DNA from: Spirochaetaceae bacterium
Lineage (GTDB): Bacteria > Spirochaetota > Leptospiria > Leptospirales > Leptonemataceae
Assembly (NCBI GenBank): GCA_002729885.1
Contig: PBUB01000009.1
Location: 1 to 64,000 of the forward strand
Reading direction: 5' to 3'
DNA: 64,000 bases
The number at the start of each line of letters is the position of its first letter. The stretch's first letter is position 1. The notes beneath the pieces are model-generated. The model made no database searches. It saw nothing but the letters and a program-made list of their open reading frames with translations, and was not told where the DNA came from. Both the position numbers and the translations under genes were made by a program. Below are positions 1-9,135 of the stretch, in pieces.

Positions 1-14
1 CAGTATGTGGGATG

Positions 15-87
15 TGGAGACGAGGGGGATCGAACCCCTGACCTTTAGAATGCCATTCTAACGCTCTCCCAACTGAGCTACGCCCCC
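15..87 (-). tRNA. tRNA-Ala (anticodon GGC)
   Basis: The complement folds as a full cloverleaf. A 7-bp acceptor stem (GGGGGCG with CGTCTCC, two G-U pairs) encloses a D-arm beginning TAGCTC, an anticodon stem TTAGA/TCTAA with loop ATGGCAT, and a T-arm AGGGG/CCCCT with loop TTCGATC. The anticodon is GGC, reading alanine GCC codons. The discriminator base is A. The three bases after it read CAT, so CCA is not encoded and must be added by the CCA enzyme. The gene is divergent from the TPR/SpoIIE operon to its right. Confidence 0.95.
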
Positions 88-273
88 AATCGGATGAGTC
101 AAATTTCCGGGGCCCGGTTGCCCTACAAGGATTTTTCCCCCGGGAGGCACAGCGTCTACCAGATGAATTTACAGCGCACTCAATACAGTTCGGTGACCGG
201 TCCAGGCACTGACGGATGCCGCGCTCTAAAACTGGTTGCAAGGCCATGCATTTTACCGTCCTCTAGCAATAGC

Positions 274-1635
274 GTGACCTTAACTTCCTATATAATCCTG
301 GGGGCCCTGGCTCTATTCATTTTTGTGGGAGCCTACTACTTCGTCGTTTCCCTGGCCGGCCCCAAAAAGATCGAAGAAATCGAAAATCTCATCAGTCGAG
401 GTAAATACAAGGATGCCATTGTCCTTCTGAACCGAATGCTGGAAAAGGATGACAGAAACATGAAGGCAGTGTATCTGCTGGGGCTCTGTCATCAAAAAAC
501 CGGGGATTATAGCAATGCAATTTTGAACTATAGAAGATGTACAAAGATTGCAAAGTATTCGCCAGAGACTCCGGAGCCAGAGGTGCGAAAGCGTCTTGCA
601 GATTCTCAGCTCTCCATTGGAAACTACACCGAAGCAAAAAATGAATACTTGATACTCACCCAGGTGCAGCCAGATAACTACGAAAACTACTATGAAGTAG
701 GTAAGCTTTTTCAGCGCGGTGGGCTGCAGCCAAAAGCCATTAAATTTCTGACCCAGGCAACCAGGTTGAACCCAGCCCATGCAGATTCCTGGTGTGCCCT
801 GGGGCAGGCTCATTTTCAGATGAACAATTATCAGGAGGCCAGAAATGCTCTTCAGACAGCCACTCAACTGGCTCCTTCCGATGCAAATGCACATTACTAT
901 CTTGGCCTAACCCTTCGCTTCTTGCAGGATGGGGAAGGGGCCCTGAAGGCTCTGGAAAAAGCATTGAAGGATGAGGATCTAAAGCCCCGGGTTATACTTA
1001 CTCGTGGCCTGGTAATGATGGATCAAAAATCCTACATTCAGGCCGTGGCCGAATTTCAGAGAGCCCTGAAGCTGGTAGACAAGAAGTCCGATATGTTCTT
1101 GCAGCTACATTACATGGCTGCGGCAGCTGCGGAACTGAATCGAGATATGCATACAGCCATTGAACACTGGGAAAAGCTAAATTCCATTAAGCCAGATTAC
1201 CGGGACGTAGCCCAGAAACTGAAGCAGTACTCTGATTTTCGCACAGACGATTCAATAAAGGACTTTATGATCGCATCCGGTGCTCAGTTCGAAGCTGTAA
1301 CCAGAAAAATGATCGAAAACATGGGGTTCTCAATAAACCAGATAAACATGAATCGAGACACAGCGATAACGGCGCTGGTTTCAGAAACCGATGCAATGAA
1401 GCGAGCCAATCGTCGCTTTTACGCTCTATTCTATCTGCAGAGGGATTTAAATACAGTGTCCGAGAATCAGATGCGAGAGTTTCATGAGCAGATGAAGGAA
1501 CGGGGCGCCCAGCGAGGAGTGTTTATGACTGTAGGAGAATTCGCCCCGGCCGCCATTGAATTTGCGGGAAATCGACCTATTGAGCTTTTTGATTCCGCTG
1601 CCATTGTAGAACATGTTAGAGGTGCCATGAGTTGA
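274..1635 (+). CDS. Membrane-anchored TPR protein with degenerate Mrr-like C-terminal domain
   Basis: From the GTG start the product is about 453 residues. One N-terminal membrane helix (residues 5-29) is followed by a run of tetratricopeptide repeats to about residue 310, then a C-terminal domain (about 330-450). That domain resembles the catalytic fold of Mrr-type restriction endonucleases, as in the endings GVFMTVGEFAPAAIEFA and RPIELFDSAAIVEHV. The acidic and Q-x-K active-site motifs are not recognisable, so I infer a binding rather than cutting role. The frame stays open upstream to an ATG at 94, but those 60 residues are low in hydrophobic and domain character and start 7 bases from the tRNA, so GTG 274 is preferred; neither start has a clear ribosome site. 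The stop overlaps the start of the SpoIIE gene by 4 bases. Confidence 0.8.
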   Translation: MTLTSYIILGALALFIFVGAYYFVVSLAGPKKIEEIENLISRGKYKDAIVLLNRMLEKDDRNMKAVYLLGLCHQKTGDYSNAILNYRRCTKIAKYSPETPEPEVRKRLADSQLSIGNYTEAKNEYLILTQVQPDNYENYYEVGKLFQRGGLQPKAIKFLTQATRLNPAHADSWCALGQAHFQMNNYQEARNALQTATQLAPSDANAHYYLGLTLRFLQDGEGALKALEKALKDEDLKPRVILTRGLVMMDQKSYIQAVAEFQRALKLVDKKSDMFLQLHYMAAAAAELNRDMHTAIEHWEKLNSIKPDYRDVAQKLKQYSDFRTDDSIKDFMIASGAQFEAVTRKMIENMGFSINQINMNRDTAITALVSETDAMKRANRRFYALFYLQRDLNTVSENQMREFHEQMKERGAQRGVFMTVGEFAPAAIEFAGNRPIELFDSAAIVEHVRGAMS

Positions 1636-4370
1636 GCCTACCTCTTCTTCAGAAGACCGGCAAAGGTTACGTTACCATAAGCCGGAATGCGGAAGTGGAT
1701 TACATCCTGGAGCTTGCCCTGGATGAAGCCTGTCGCATGGTTCGTGCCGGGGAAGGAAATCTTTTCCTCTATACAGAAGAAGGCACCTTGTTCCCGTTTC
1801 GTGAAGATCTTCATTCCGCAGAAGCTGAACAGCTTGCCCTGGAAAGCCTTAAGTCCAGATCCAGCCTGAATATCATTCCTCATAAGGCCATCGGGCCGGA
1901 CGAACAACTGAAAGAAAGCGAAAGCCCCGGGAATCAGGCGGCCCTGTCAATTGTACTGTCCTCTCAGGATGGCGAGATTGGTGCAATTATTCTAAGACGT
2001 CCGCTCTATTTTGATAAATTCTATGAAAACGATCTCAACCTGGTGCGAAACTTTGCGGCCACTTTCGCCATTCTATTAAAAAGCAGCTATGTAGATTCTC
2101 CCAACCTCAGGCTGAACTTCAAAAGCAGTCTCCTCCTGCTTCTGGAGAATGCTCATCTCAATCAGAAGGTGAAGGAAGCCGGTTATCAACTCAAGACGGT
2201 TCTGGAAGTATCAAACGTAATCAACTCATCCAGGGAATTGAATGAGATGATCCAGGTGGTGCTTTTAAGTGCGCGGCGAGTGATCCATGCAGAAAGTGCC
2301 AGTGTATTTTTGAACGATGAGTCCACCGGCGAAATGGTCTTTGATGTCATTTCCGGGGAACAGACCCAGCTTCGAGGGATGCGCATTCCACAGGGACAGG
2401 GCATAGTGGGCATATGCGCCAGAGAAGAAAAATCAATCATCGTCAATGATGCTCAGAATGATCCACGACTATTCAAGAAAGTGGATGAAGTGGCGCAAAA
2501 CGTTACTCGAAATTTGATGGCCTGTCCTCTGATTGTAAGCGACCGGGTAATCGGCGTTATTGAGGTTCTAAATACCATTGACCGGGCCGATTTTACCCAG
2601 CAGGATCTGGAGATTTTTGAAAGCTTCAGTGATTCGGTAGCTATCGCACTTCAGCGAAGGATGCTTCTGGATGATCTGCAGAGCACCAATGAGCAGCTGG
2701 AAAAAAAACTTCGAGAAGTAACGAGTCTACACTCTGTGGCCAGAATCCTGGTGGAGGCGCACTCCATCGAAGAGCTTTTTGCAAACGTACTGCACGTGAT
2801 ATGCGAAGACCTGAAGGCCGGCCGTGCCAGCTTTCTGTTGAAGAATGCTCAGGGAAACCTGGAAGTGGTGGCCAGACAGGGAGACTACTCCCAGGACGAA
2901 TCTCTCTATACGTTCAAGCTTTCGGAGCGAGTGATGGAACAGGGCATGCCTCTGTTCGTGGAAGATTTTGGCGATGATCCTGCCCTGGCTCAGATCGAAA
3001 GACCGGATCTATACGAATCCAGATCCTGTATTATTATTCCCATGAAGGCTTCCAGTAGCGAGGATCCTTTTGGACTGCTCTGTGTTGCAGATCCTGAGTC
3101 CGGTAGCTTCCACCGCGAAGACTTTCTTTTGCTTACTACCATTGTTTCGCAGACGATGCGGGGTTATGAGAACTTCAAGTTAAATGAGGAGCTCCTGGCC
3201 AAAAGAGCGATGGAAAAGGAAGTAGAGATTACTTCAAAGATCCAGAAGAATATTCTTCCCTCCCGAATTCCATTTCATCAATATATGGAACTGGGGGCCC
3301 GCTCCATAATGGCGCGAACCACTGGCGGCGATTTCTATGATTACCATGTCCATAGCGATGATGGCGAAGTCACCATGCTGGTGGCGGATGTTTCTGGAAA
3401 GTCCCTGCCTGCTGCACTCTTTATGGCCGTGTCCAGTTCTATCCTGAGAACGATTATTCGCACAGAAAGAAATCCTGCTGAGATCTTGAGGCAGGCAAAC
3501 GATCTGCTCTACGAAGAGAGTGAATCTGGAATGTTCGTAACGGTGTTTCTGGCTCGATATAATCCGGGGAATGGAACGTTGCGATATGCATCCGCCGGGC
3601 ACAATGAAATGCTGTTGGTTCGTAAAGATGGCGCCACGGAAGTCCTTAATTCCAGAGGAGCTCCCCTGGGTGTTGTGCCGTCCGGATCCGTAAAGTTTGA
3701 AAGCCGGGAAACCCAGGTCAACAACGGGGATCTTCTAATCCTGTATACCGACGGAGTGGTGGAAGCCATCAACCTGGAAAACGAGGAGTATGGCCTGGAC
3801 AATTTTAAACTTCTGCTGGAAGAAAATCGAGGGCTGCCGGCCACTCAACTGATTGATCTGGTGTATAAGAATGTAACCAGATTTGCAGAATCAGACCTTC
3901 AGTACGATGACTTCACCATGCTTGTCACGCGATTGTATCGAGATGTAAAAGGGCAGCATTATGAATTTCGATTCCCGGCACGGGCCTCCAGTGTTCCCAT
4001 GCTGAGAGATGAAATAACTCGGATTCTGGAACAAAATGAAGTTGTGGGTCAGGCCCAGGAAGATATACTTCTTGTATCCGATGAAGCCGCCACAAACATC
4101 ATTCTTCATGCATTTGAAGAAAGCAAGATCCTGGAACCTGACTTTCTCTGCAAGATCCAGATCGGTCAGGGCAGGTTACTTCGAATGGAATTCGAAGATA
4201 GGGGCCGACCGTTCGATATAGATGAGGTGGCTCAGCCCGACGTGAATGAGAACCTTGCAGGAAGGCGCAAAGGCGGTTTCGGTGTTTTTTTAATTCGGTC
4301 CCTGATGGACCGGGTGCAATATCGCAGAGAGGGTGGTGTGAACTACCTTCGAATGGAAAAAAAAGTGTGA
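1632..4370 (+). CDS. GAF-containing SpoIIE-type serine phosphatase with C-terminal RsbW-like ATPase domain
   Basis: This 912-residue cytosolic regulator contains GAF-like modules (about 1-180, 190-345 and 360-520), a PP2C/SpoIIE phosphatase domain (about 535-745) and a GHKL ATPase domain related to anti-sigma kinases (about 755-912). Phosphatase motifs visible are TTGGDFYDYHV, VADVSGKSLPAALF, LLILYTDGVVEA and YDDFTMLV; the Asp residues are the expected Mn/Mg ligands. The ATPase domain has an N-box-like DEAATNIILHAF and a glycine-rich GGFGVFLI. In this family the phosphatase dephosphorylates STAS anti-anti-sigma proteins while the ATPase domain may phosphorylate or bind them; a STAS gene follows directly. 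The start is TTG at 1632, supported by AGAGG 9 bases upstream and the 4-base overlap with the preceding stop. Confidence 0.9.
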   Translation: MSLPLLQKTGKGYVTISRNAEVDYILELALDEACRMVRAGEGNLFLYTEEGTLFPFREDLHSAEAEQLALESLKSRSSLNIIPHKAIGPDEQLKESESPGNQAALSIVLSSQDGEIGAIILRRPLYFDKFYENDLNLVRNFAATFAILLKSSYVDSPNLRLNFKSSLLLLLENAHLNQKVKEAGYQLKTVLEVSNVINSSRELNEMIQVVLLSARRVIHAESASVFLNDESTGEMVFDVISGEQTQLRGMRIPQGQGIVGICAREEKSIIVNDAQNDPRLFKKVDEVAQNVTRNLMACPLIVSDRVIGVIEVLNTIDRADFTQQDLEIFESFSDSVAIALQRRMLLDDLQSTNEQLEKKLREVTSLHSVARILVEAHSIEELFANVLHVICEDLKAGRASFLLKNAQGNLEVVARQGDYSQDESLYTFKLSERVMEQGMPLFVEDFGDDPALAQIERPDLYESRSCIIIPMKASSSEDPFGLLCVADPESGSFHREDFLLLTTIVSQTMRGYENFKLNEELLAKRAMEKEVEITSKIQKNILPSRIPFHQYMELGARSIMARTTGGDFYDYHVHSDDGEVTMLVADVSGKSLPAALFMAVSSSILRTIIRTERNPAEILRQANDLLYEESESGMFVTVFLARYNPGNGTLRYASAGHNEMLLVRKDGATEVLNSRGAPLGVVPSGSVKFESRETQVNNGDLLILYTDGVVEAINLENEEYGLDNFKLLLEENRGLPATQLIDLVYKNVTRFAESDLQYDDFTMLVTRLYRDVKGQHYEFRFPARASSVPMLRDEITRILEQNEVVGQAQEDILLVSDEAATNIILHAFEESKILEPDFLCKIQIGQGRLLRMEFEDRGRPFDIDEVAQPDVNENLAGRRKGGFGVFLIRSLMDRVQYRREGGVNYLRMEKKV

Positions 4371-4388
4371 CTTTTTTTCGTCTTATCC

Positions 4389-4415
4389 TTGCGTATATGG
4401 ATAGTCCAATACAAT
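4389..4415 (+). promoter_or_regulatory. Possible internal promoter before the STAS gene
   Basis: TTGCGT at 4389-4394 and TACAAT at 4410-4415 resemble -35 and -10 boxes, with a short 15-base spacer. They lie in the 67-base gap between the SpoIIE and STAS genes. A GAGGG ribosome site (4430-4434) precedes the STAS ATG. This is motif inspection only. Confidence 0.3.
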
Positions 4416-4437
4416 AGAAATCCGAGATCGAGGGCAT

Positions 4438-4773
4438 ATGAGTCTGAAAGTAAAAGAAAGCGGTTCCAACATGGTGGTCTATCTCCATGGTCGCATGGAT
4501 GTTCATCTGGCTTCCGAAATTGAAAACGAGCTAAATGACATCATACAGAAAAATGATCAGAAGAGCATCGTACTGAACCTGGACGATGTGGAGTACATGT
4601 CCTCTTCCGGCCTGAGGGTATTTGTTTCTCTGATGAGAACTCTTAAAGAGTCCGGGCGGAATCTGAAGCTCTGTAATTTATCCCTGGCTGTTCGGAAAGT
4701 GTTTGAGGTAGTGGAGCTCATGGACATGTTCGACATCTATGAGTCCGAAGAGGAAGCACTGGCCGGAGAGTAG
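4438..4773 (+). CDS. STAS-domain anti-anti-sigma factor
   Basis: A single STAS domain of 111 residues of the SpoIIAA/RsbV type. The characteristic phosphorylation segment is LDDVEYMSSSGLRVFV, with the acceptor Ser in MSSSG. In this family the unphosphorylated protein binds an anti-sigma kinase and frees its partner; phosphatases of the SpoIIE family reactivate it. The upstream gene encodes exactly such a phosphatase with an ATPase domain, and the downstream glycosidase-like gene starts 3 bases after the stop. The ATG has GAGGG 3 bases upstream. It is 67 bases from the upstream gene, so it may be transcribed both with it and from its own promoter. Confidence 0.93.
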   Translation: MSLKVKESGSNMVVYLHGRMDVHLASEIENELNDIIQKNDQKSIVLNLDDVEYMSSSGLRVFVSLMRTLKESGRNLKLCNLSLAVRKVFEVVELMDMFDIYESEEEALAGE

Positions 4774-4776
4774 ATC

Positions 4777-7212
4777 ATGAAGAGCACCATCATGCGTCGC
4801 GGGCTGTCCGGCCTGGCGCGCTTCATGGGGCTCCATCCAGATGTCAGTCGTCTGATTTCAGGCGGTTTTCGTTTAACCAATCCCAGTAGTGCGCTGTTTC
4901 CAGCCGAGAATCTGCCCCTGGCATCCAGAGTCATTGCCAGCGGAATGTGGAATTATTGCTTTTTCCAGTTCTATCGCAACTTCGCAGGCCCGTACTGGGT
5001 AGAGCGCCAGTATAATCCAGAGGATCCTTCGTTCATTCCCAGAGCAGGTTCCATGCTCAGTCTGAACCTTACTCACAGAAACTGGCTGGGTGTTCGCGGC
5101 CCCAATACTCCATCTTTCGCACTGATTGACCCAGCGGGAGGCCTGAGTCCGGTTATTGGCTACTATAGCATTGAAATCGCGCTCTGGAAAAACGGTCGCA
5201 TCTATCTACCGGCCCGGGGACAGGTGAAGGTGGAGCAGACACTTCAGGGGGATCTTCCTCTGCCCATCACCACCTATAGCAGAGATGACATTCATGTTAC
5301 ATGGAAGGTTTGCGGATCGCCCAGAGAAGATGGATCTATATTGAATCTGGTGGAGTGGGAGTCCGGATCGCCAGGCTGGGAAATCATCATAGGTGTTCGC
5401 CCGTTCAATCCGGAAGGAGCCGCCCTCATCAATGATCTAAAATTCAGCCCCGATAAGATGGGCGGTACAATCGTAATTAATGGAAACGAAGAAATTGGTC
5501 TGCTGGACACGCCGGATCTTGTAGTCTGCTCTTCTCTGGAGCGTGGAGATGCCTACTTCAACCGCACCATGGTGGGAGAAATCAACTGTCCCTACGGTAT
5601 TGCCACCGGAGCATTTCATTATCGATTGAAGGGCAAAGGTCGAATTCGTTTTCATGCAAGAACCTACGAGCAGGTATTGCCTCCGGAACTGGAGTTTGAA
5701 AATCGATCAGCTCTGCGAAAGCAAAGTGAAGCTCCTCAGCTGGACGATATTCGCAAAGAAGGCGAAAAGATGCGCGAAAAGCTCATCGTTCAGGATGATT
5801 TTCCTCTAACCAGTCGATTTCGCAGCCAGGATCTTCTGGAAACCGAGATGAAGGAGAGTGGAGAGCAATGGGCTCGCTATATTCAGCCGGGGTCTGTGTT
5901 TCAATCCGCTCGTGGACTCTGGAATCAGGCTGCTCAAATTAACAAAGGCTTTGTTCTCTCGCTTCAAACAGGAAAGAAGATTACTCCCGGGGTATTTACC
6001 TACAGACAGTTCTGGTTCAGAGATGCAGCCTACATGATCAGCGCCCTTGCCGGTTGGAACTATCTCAAGCAGGCAAGGACTGTACTGGAAACCTATCCCG
6101 ATCGTCAGGAAAAGGACGGCTTCTTTCGCTCCCACGAAGGGGAATGGGACTCCAACGGTCAGGCCATATGGACTCTGGTGCATTTTGCCAGGATGACCGG
6201 CGATGTAGAGCTTCTAAAATCCAGCTACGATTCGATTCGCCGAGGGGTGGACTGGATTCGCAAAAAGAGAAAGCGGGGATACGAAAAGAGACTTATGCCT
6301 GCTGGCTTCAGTGCAGAGCACCTGGGTCCTGCAGATCATTATTACTGGGACAATCTATGGAGCATTGGAGGGGTTCGGGAAGCTTCTTACGTGGCCGGGC
6401 TGCTGGGGCAGACCGGGGATCAGAAGGCTTTCGACAAAGAGGAGTCCACCTATCGATCGGATTTTCTGACTCTTTCTCTGGAAGATAGACAGAAATATGG
6501 CGTACTGACCGCAGCCCCGTCCCGCCCGGTGGATTCCGGAATGATTGGAAGCATCTGCATGCTCTATCCTCTGGACCTTCAGATCCTGCCAGAGGCAGAA
6601 GAAAAGAGCACGGTGATGACTATTTACCGCGAATTCTTTTTGCGAGGCCTATTCTTTCATCCAATCATTCATTCCGGCTTTAACATTTATCTGAGCCTGC
6701 AGATGGCTCAATGCCTGCTTCGCCTGGATGAAGTAAAAGAAGCGCGAAGGGTGCTCAAGCGAGTACTGCAGAGCAGAACTCAACTATGGACCTATCCAGA
6801 AGCCATTCATCCCAACACCGGCGGTGGCGTTATGGGTGATGGTTTCCATGGCTGGGCCGCCGCGGAGCTATTGATTCTGTTGCGAGAGTTTGTGGTAGCC
6901 GACAGAGGAGATCATCTAAGAATTTTTTCCGGGCTCAAGCGCAAAGAGCTTCAGGGGGCCCCTCTGAGGTTCGGGCCATTTCCCATTCATGGTGGCCATA
7001 TAACAATCAGCGGCCAGCTCGAAAAATCGGAAGGCGAACTGGTAATTGAATTTCCAGGGCTGTCGCAATCTGCCCTGAAAACACTCCATCTAAACCTGGG
7101 TTTTCTGGATCTACAGAAATTGAATTTCAAGGTAGATGGGGCCGGACATTCCGTTAAAGGCTATGGACTCCAGCTAAAGCCATCTGCGGATCGAATTCGA
7201 ATTCGATACTGA
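4777..7212 (+). CDS. Six-hairpin glycosidase-like protein (glycogen debranching/GH15-like fold)
   Basis: An 811-residue protein. The N-terminal half (about 1-330) is beta-rich with no recognised motif. The central part (about 370-720) resembles (alpha/alpha)6-barrel glycosidases of the debranching-enzyme/glucoamylase/GH63 group, with the segments YRQFWFRDAAYMISALAG, EGEWDSNGQAIWTLVHF and HYYWDNLWSIGG supplying acidic residues that could form the active site. The last 100 residues look like a beta-sandwich. No signal peptide is evident, so it probably acts in the cytosol on a storage or intracellular glycan; the substrate cannot be read from sequence. It starts 3 bases after the STAS gene with GGAGAG upstream of ATG, so the two are almost certainly cotranscribed. 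Family assignment is by motif resemblance. Confidence 0.78.
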   Translation: MKSTIMRRGLSGLARFMGLHPDVSRLISGGFRLTNPSSALFPAENLPLASRVIASGMWNYCFFQFYRNFAGPYWVERQYNPEDPSFIPRAGSMLSLNLTHRNWLGVRGPNTPSFALIDPAGGLSPVIGYYSIEIALWKNGRIYLPARGQVKVEQTLQGDLPLPITTYSRDDIHVTWKVCGSPREDGSILNLVEWESGSPGWEIIIGVRPFNPEGAALINDLKFSPDKMGGTIVINGNEEIGLLDTPDLVVCSSLERGDAYFNRTMVGEINCPYGIATGAFHYRLKGKGRIRFHARTYEQVLPPELEFENRSALRKQSEAPQLDDIRKEGEKMREKLIVQDDFPLTSRFRSQDLLETEMKESGEQWARYIQPGSVFQSARGLWNQAAQINKGFVLSLQTGKKITPGVFTYRQFWFRDAAYMISALAGWNYLKQARTVLETYPDRQEKDGFFRSHEGEWDSNGQAIWTLVHFARMTGDVELLKSSYDSIRRGVDWIRKKRKRGYEKRLMPAGFSAEHLGPADHYYWDNLWSIGGVREASYVAGLLGQTGDQKAFDKEESTYRSDFLTLSLEDRQKYGVLTAAPSRPVDSGMIGSICMLYPLDLQILPEAEEKSTVMTIYREFFLRGLFFHPIIHSGFNIYLSLQMAQCLLRLDEVKEARRVLKRVLQSRTQLWTYPEAIHPNTGGGVMGDGFHGWAAAELLILLREFVVADRGDHLRIFSGLKRKELQGAPLRFGPFPIHGGHITISGQLEKSEGELVIEFPGLSQSALKTLHLNLGFLDLQKLNFKVDGAGHSVKGYGLQLKPSADRIRIRY

Positions 7213-7309
7213 ATCAGTTTCCTTTTCTGGGCCGCTGGCATCAGTTTCGCTTACTGCACGGAAGATAGATGCGAAATGATTCTTTCGATGTTGTTTCCCT
7301 GGTATTAGG

Positions 7310-8389
7310 ATGAAGAGTAGTATACGTCCGGTTTTTCCTTATTTGGTCACAGTTCTCATATTATCAGGCCTCGCCTCTGGCCGACCACTGTCCGGCGGGA
7401 CCGGTGTGCTGAGCTGGGCCGTCACCATCGCAGAATCATTCGCCGGCTGGCACTTGATGGTTCTGTGCCTGATTGTAATGACTGTTTTGGGCTGCTTGCT
7501 ACTCTGGAATAAGTCTGGCGGATGGCCATGGTTACTTCCGCCGCTGGCCCTGAGTCTATACTCCCTGATTTCCATTCTGGGTCCGGCACAGAATGGAGTG
7601 ACCGCCCCTGATATTGCAACCCGGGCCATGCCAGATCAAATTCGCATATTGCATGCGAATCTCTATCTATATAATTCCAGCGAAACCATGCCATGGGTGC
7701 TGGCAACACTCAGACACTGGAATCCAGACATCATAATCCTGCATGAGCTGGATGTGCCCCATCATGCGGTGCTCGGCTCCCAGCTCTCTGATTACAGCTA
7801 TCAAAGAATCAATACCACGCATCCGTATTTCGGTTCCGGAATCTATTCCAGGGTTCCTCTACACAATGTGAAGGAAATCTCAACTCGGATTGAGACTCTG
7901 GTCTCTTTTGAACTGGAATTGCATCAATCCCACGGTGCGTACCGCCATTGCAAATCACCGTCCAGGATGTCTGTGGTGACGGTGCATCCGGTGGCTCCGT
8001 TCAATCCTCGCATACTGGAGATTCACCGGCGGGCATTGAGGCATCTGGCCGAAAGTGCAAATGAGAGGGATGGAATTCTGGTGACCGGCGACTTTAACAC
8101 CGTGGATTGGTCTGCAGACATGCAGCATCTCCAGGAAAGCACAGGGCTGAAAAAAGTGTTTTCGGCTTCTTTCAAGGAAAAACTCTTTCGAGGCACCTAT
8201 TCTGCCCAATGGCCGAATCTATTTCGACTGCCCATCGATGGAATACTGGTATCCAATGATCTGAATGTTTCGGGCTTCAAAAAAATTGAAATCCCGGGTT
8301 CCGATCACCTGGGACTTGTTGTGGATGTTCAATGGCCTTCGCCAGAGAATTGCGATTCGCTCAAGAATTTCCAGAGATCCAGTCCGTAG
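7310..8389 (+). CDS. Membrane-anchored endonuclease/exonuclease/phosphatase (EEP) family protein
   Basis: A 359-residue protein. The first 95 residues hold about three hydrophobic segments, as in other inner-membrane EEP proteins. The catalytic EEP domain (about 105-345) shows ILHANLY, the metal-binding Glu in IILHELD, the Asn/Asp pair TGDFNTVDW, and the terminal SDHLGLVVDV with its catalytic His. Members of this superfamily cleave phosphodiesters in nucleic acids, phospholipids or inositol phosphates; the membrane region with an external catalytic domain suggests a non-DNA substrate (inference). It follows the glycosidase-like gene by 97 bases. Its 3' end overlaps the convergent trypsin-like gene by 61 bases. 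Confidence 0.85.
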   Translation: MKSSIRPVFPYLVTVLILSGLASGRPLSGGTGVLSWAVTIAESFAGWHLMVLCLIVMTVLGCLLLWNKSGGWPWLLPPLALSLYSLISILGPAQNGVTAPDIATRAMPDQIRILHANLYLYNSSETMPWVLATLRHWNPDIIILHELDVPHHAVLGSQLSDYSYQRINTTHPYFGSGIYSRVPLHNVKEISTRIETLVSFELELHQSHGAYRHCKSPSRMSVVTVHPVAPFNPRILEIHRRALRHLAESANERDGILVTGDFNTVDWSADMQHLQESTGLKKVFSASFKEKLFRGTYSAQWPNLFRLPIDGILVSNDLNVSGFKKIEIPGSDHLGLVVDVQWPSPENCDSLKNFQRSSP

Positions 8390-9060
8390 TAGATTCTCTT
8401 TTTCGAATCTCCTCCGGTAATCAAGGACACAATTCTGGCGTCCTCATCCAGTATGGGAGCCCCCTGGCAGCCAGATGGCAACTTGAATGGCTCATCTTTA
8501 TGGGCCGCTCGAAAGCGAAATAGTCCGTGGCTTTTTCCTGTGAATTCCAGGTTCTTTTCTACGAAGGTTAGATGGTCGTAATCGTCCAGTCGCGCCAGAA
8601 TATCCCGAAAGCAGCTGAATCCGTAGCGATCCGAGAGGTTCGGCACTCGTCCAGGATGAAGGTCTCCAGGTTTGCGGATTTTTTCCTCGAGTACATCGCC
8701 TTCCGGTCCCACTTCCTGATACCGGGCATCCAGTCCGCCGGAGCTATCTTCAGGTAGGATGGGATCCATTAACTCACTACAAACCAGGTAGGTTTTCCGA
8801 TTATCCGGGCCAATTACATCCGGTATTTCTATAAAGAATGGATCCATCAAAGGGTAAATGACGGTTCCTCGGAATGCATGGTGATATCCATAGATCACCG
8901 GTGCTCCAGGTGGCTTGCCGTATTGCACGGTAAGAGCCAGTAATCGTGATCCATGCCGAAATACGCAACCCGTGGATCCTGCAGCTACCTTTCGTCCCAC
9001 AATCCAGCGAAATGGATAGGCAGTTAGAATTAACTCCCAGAGATAATCGTTAGCATGCAC
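8329..9060 (-). CDS. Trypsin-fold protein lacking catalytic residues (pseudoprotease-like)
   Basis: A 243-residue protein with the layout of a small trypsin-like peptidase. The N-terminal strand STGCVFRHGSRLLALTV corresponds to the segment that normally ends in the catalytic His (TAAH or TVAH). The C-terminal SGCQGAPILDEDARIVSLI corresponds to the GDSGGP-type nucleophile loop. Here the nucleophile position is Gln and no His follows LTV, so proteolysis is unlikely; a binding or scaffold role is inferred. No signal peptide is seen. The ATG at 9060 has only a weak ribosome site. The gene is separated from the acyl-CoA synthetase by an intrinsic terminator and so should have its own promoter. The 3' end overlaps the EEP gene by 61 bases. 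The fold call is by motif and not certain. Confidence 0.65.
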   Translation of the reverse strand: MHANDYLWELILTAYPFRWIVGRKVAAGSTGCVFRHGSRLLALTVQYGKPPGAPVIYGYHHAFRGTVIYPLMDPFFIEIPDVIGPDNRKTYLVCSELMDPILPEDSSGGLDARYQEVGPEGDVLEEKIRKPGDLHPGRVPNLSDRYGFSCFRDILARLDDYDHLTFVEKNLEFTGKSHGLFRFRAAHKDEPFKLPSGCQGAPILDEDARIVSLITGGDSKKRIYYGLDLWKFLSESQFSGEGH

Positions 9061-9074
9061 GAGTGTTTATCCAG

Positions 9075-9105
9075 GCAAAAAACCCGCCCTGAGACAGGGC
9101 GGGTT
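9075..9105 (-). terminator. Intrinsic terminator of the acyl-CoA synthetase gene
   Basis: A perfect 10-bp stem, AACCCGCCCT (9081-9090) with AGGGCGGGTT (9096-9105), encloses loop GAGAC. On the minus strand it is followed by a run of six T (plus-strand A run from 9077). It lies 30 bases beyond the acyl-CoA synthetase stop. Confidence 0.9.
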
Positions 9106-9135
9106 TCCAGTATAAGGCTTCTGAAGCATGCTCCA

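Noticed and set aside
15..87. tRNA-Ala as a phage or island attachment site
   Set aside because: No integrase, no repeated tRNA 3' end and no compositional shift are visible in the window.
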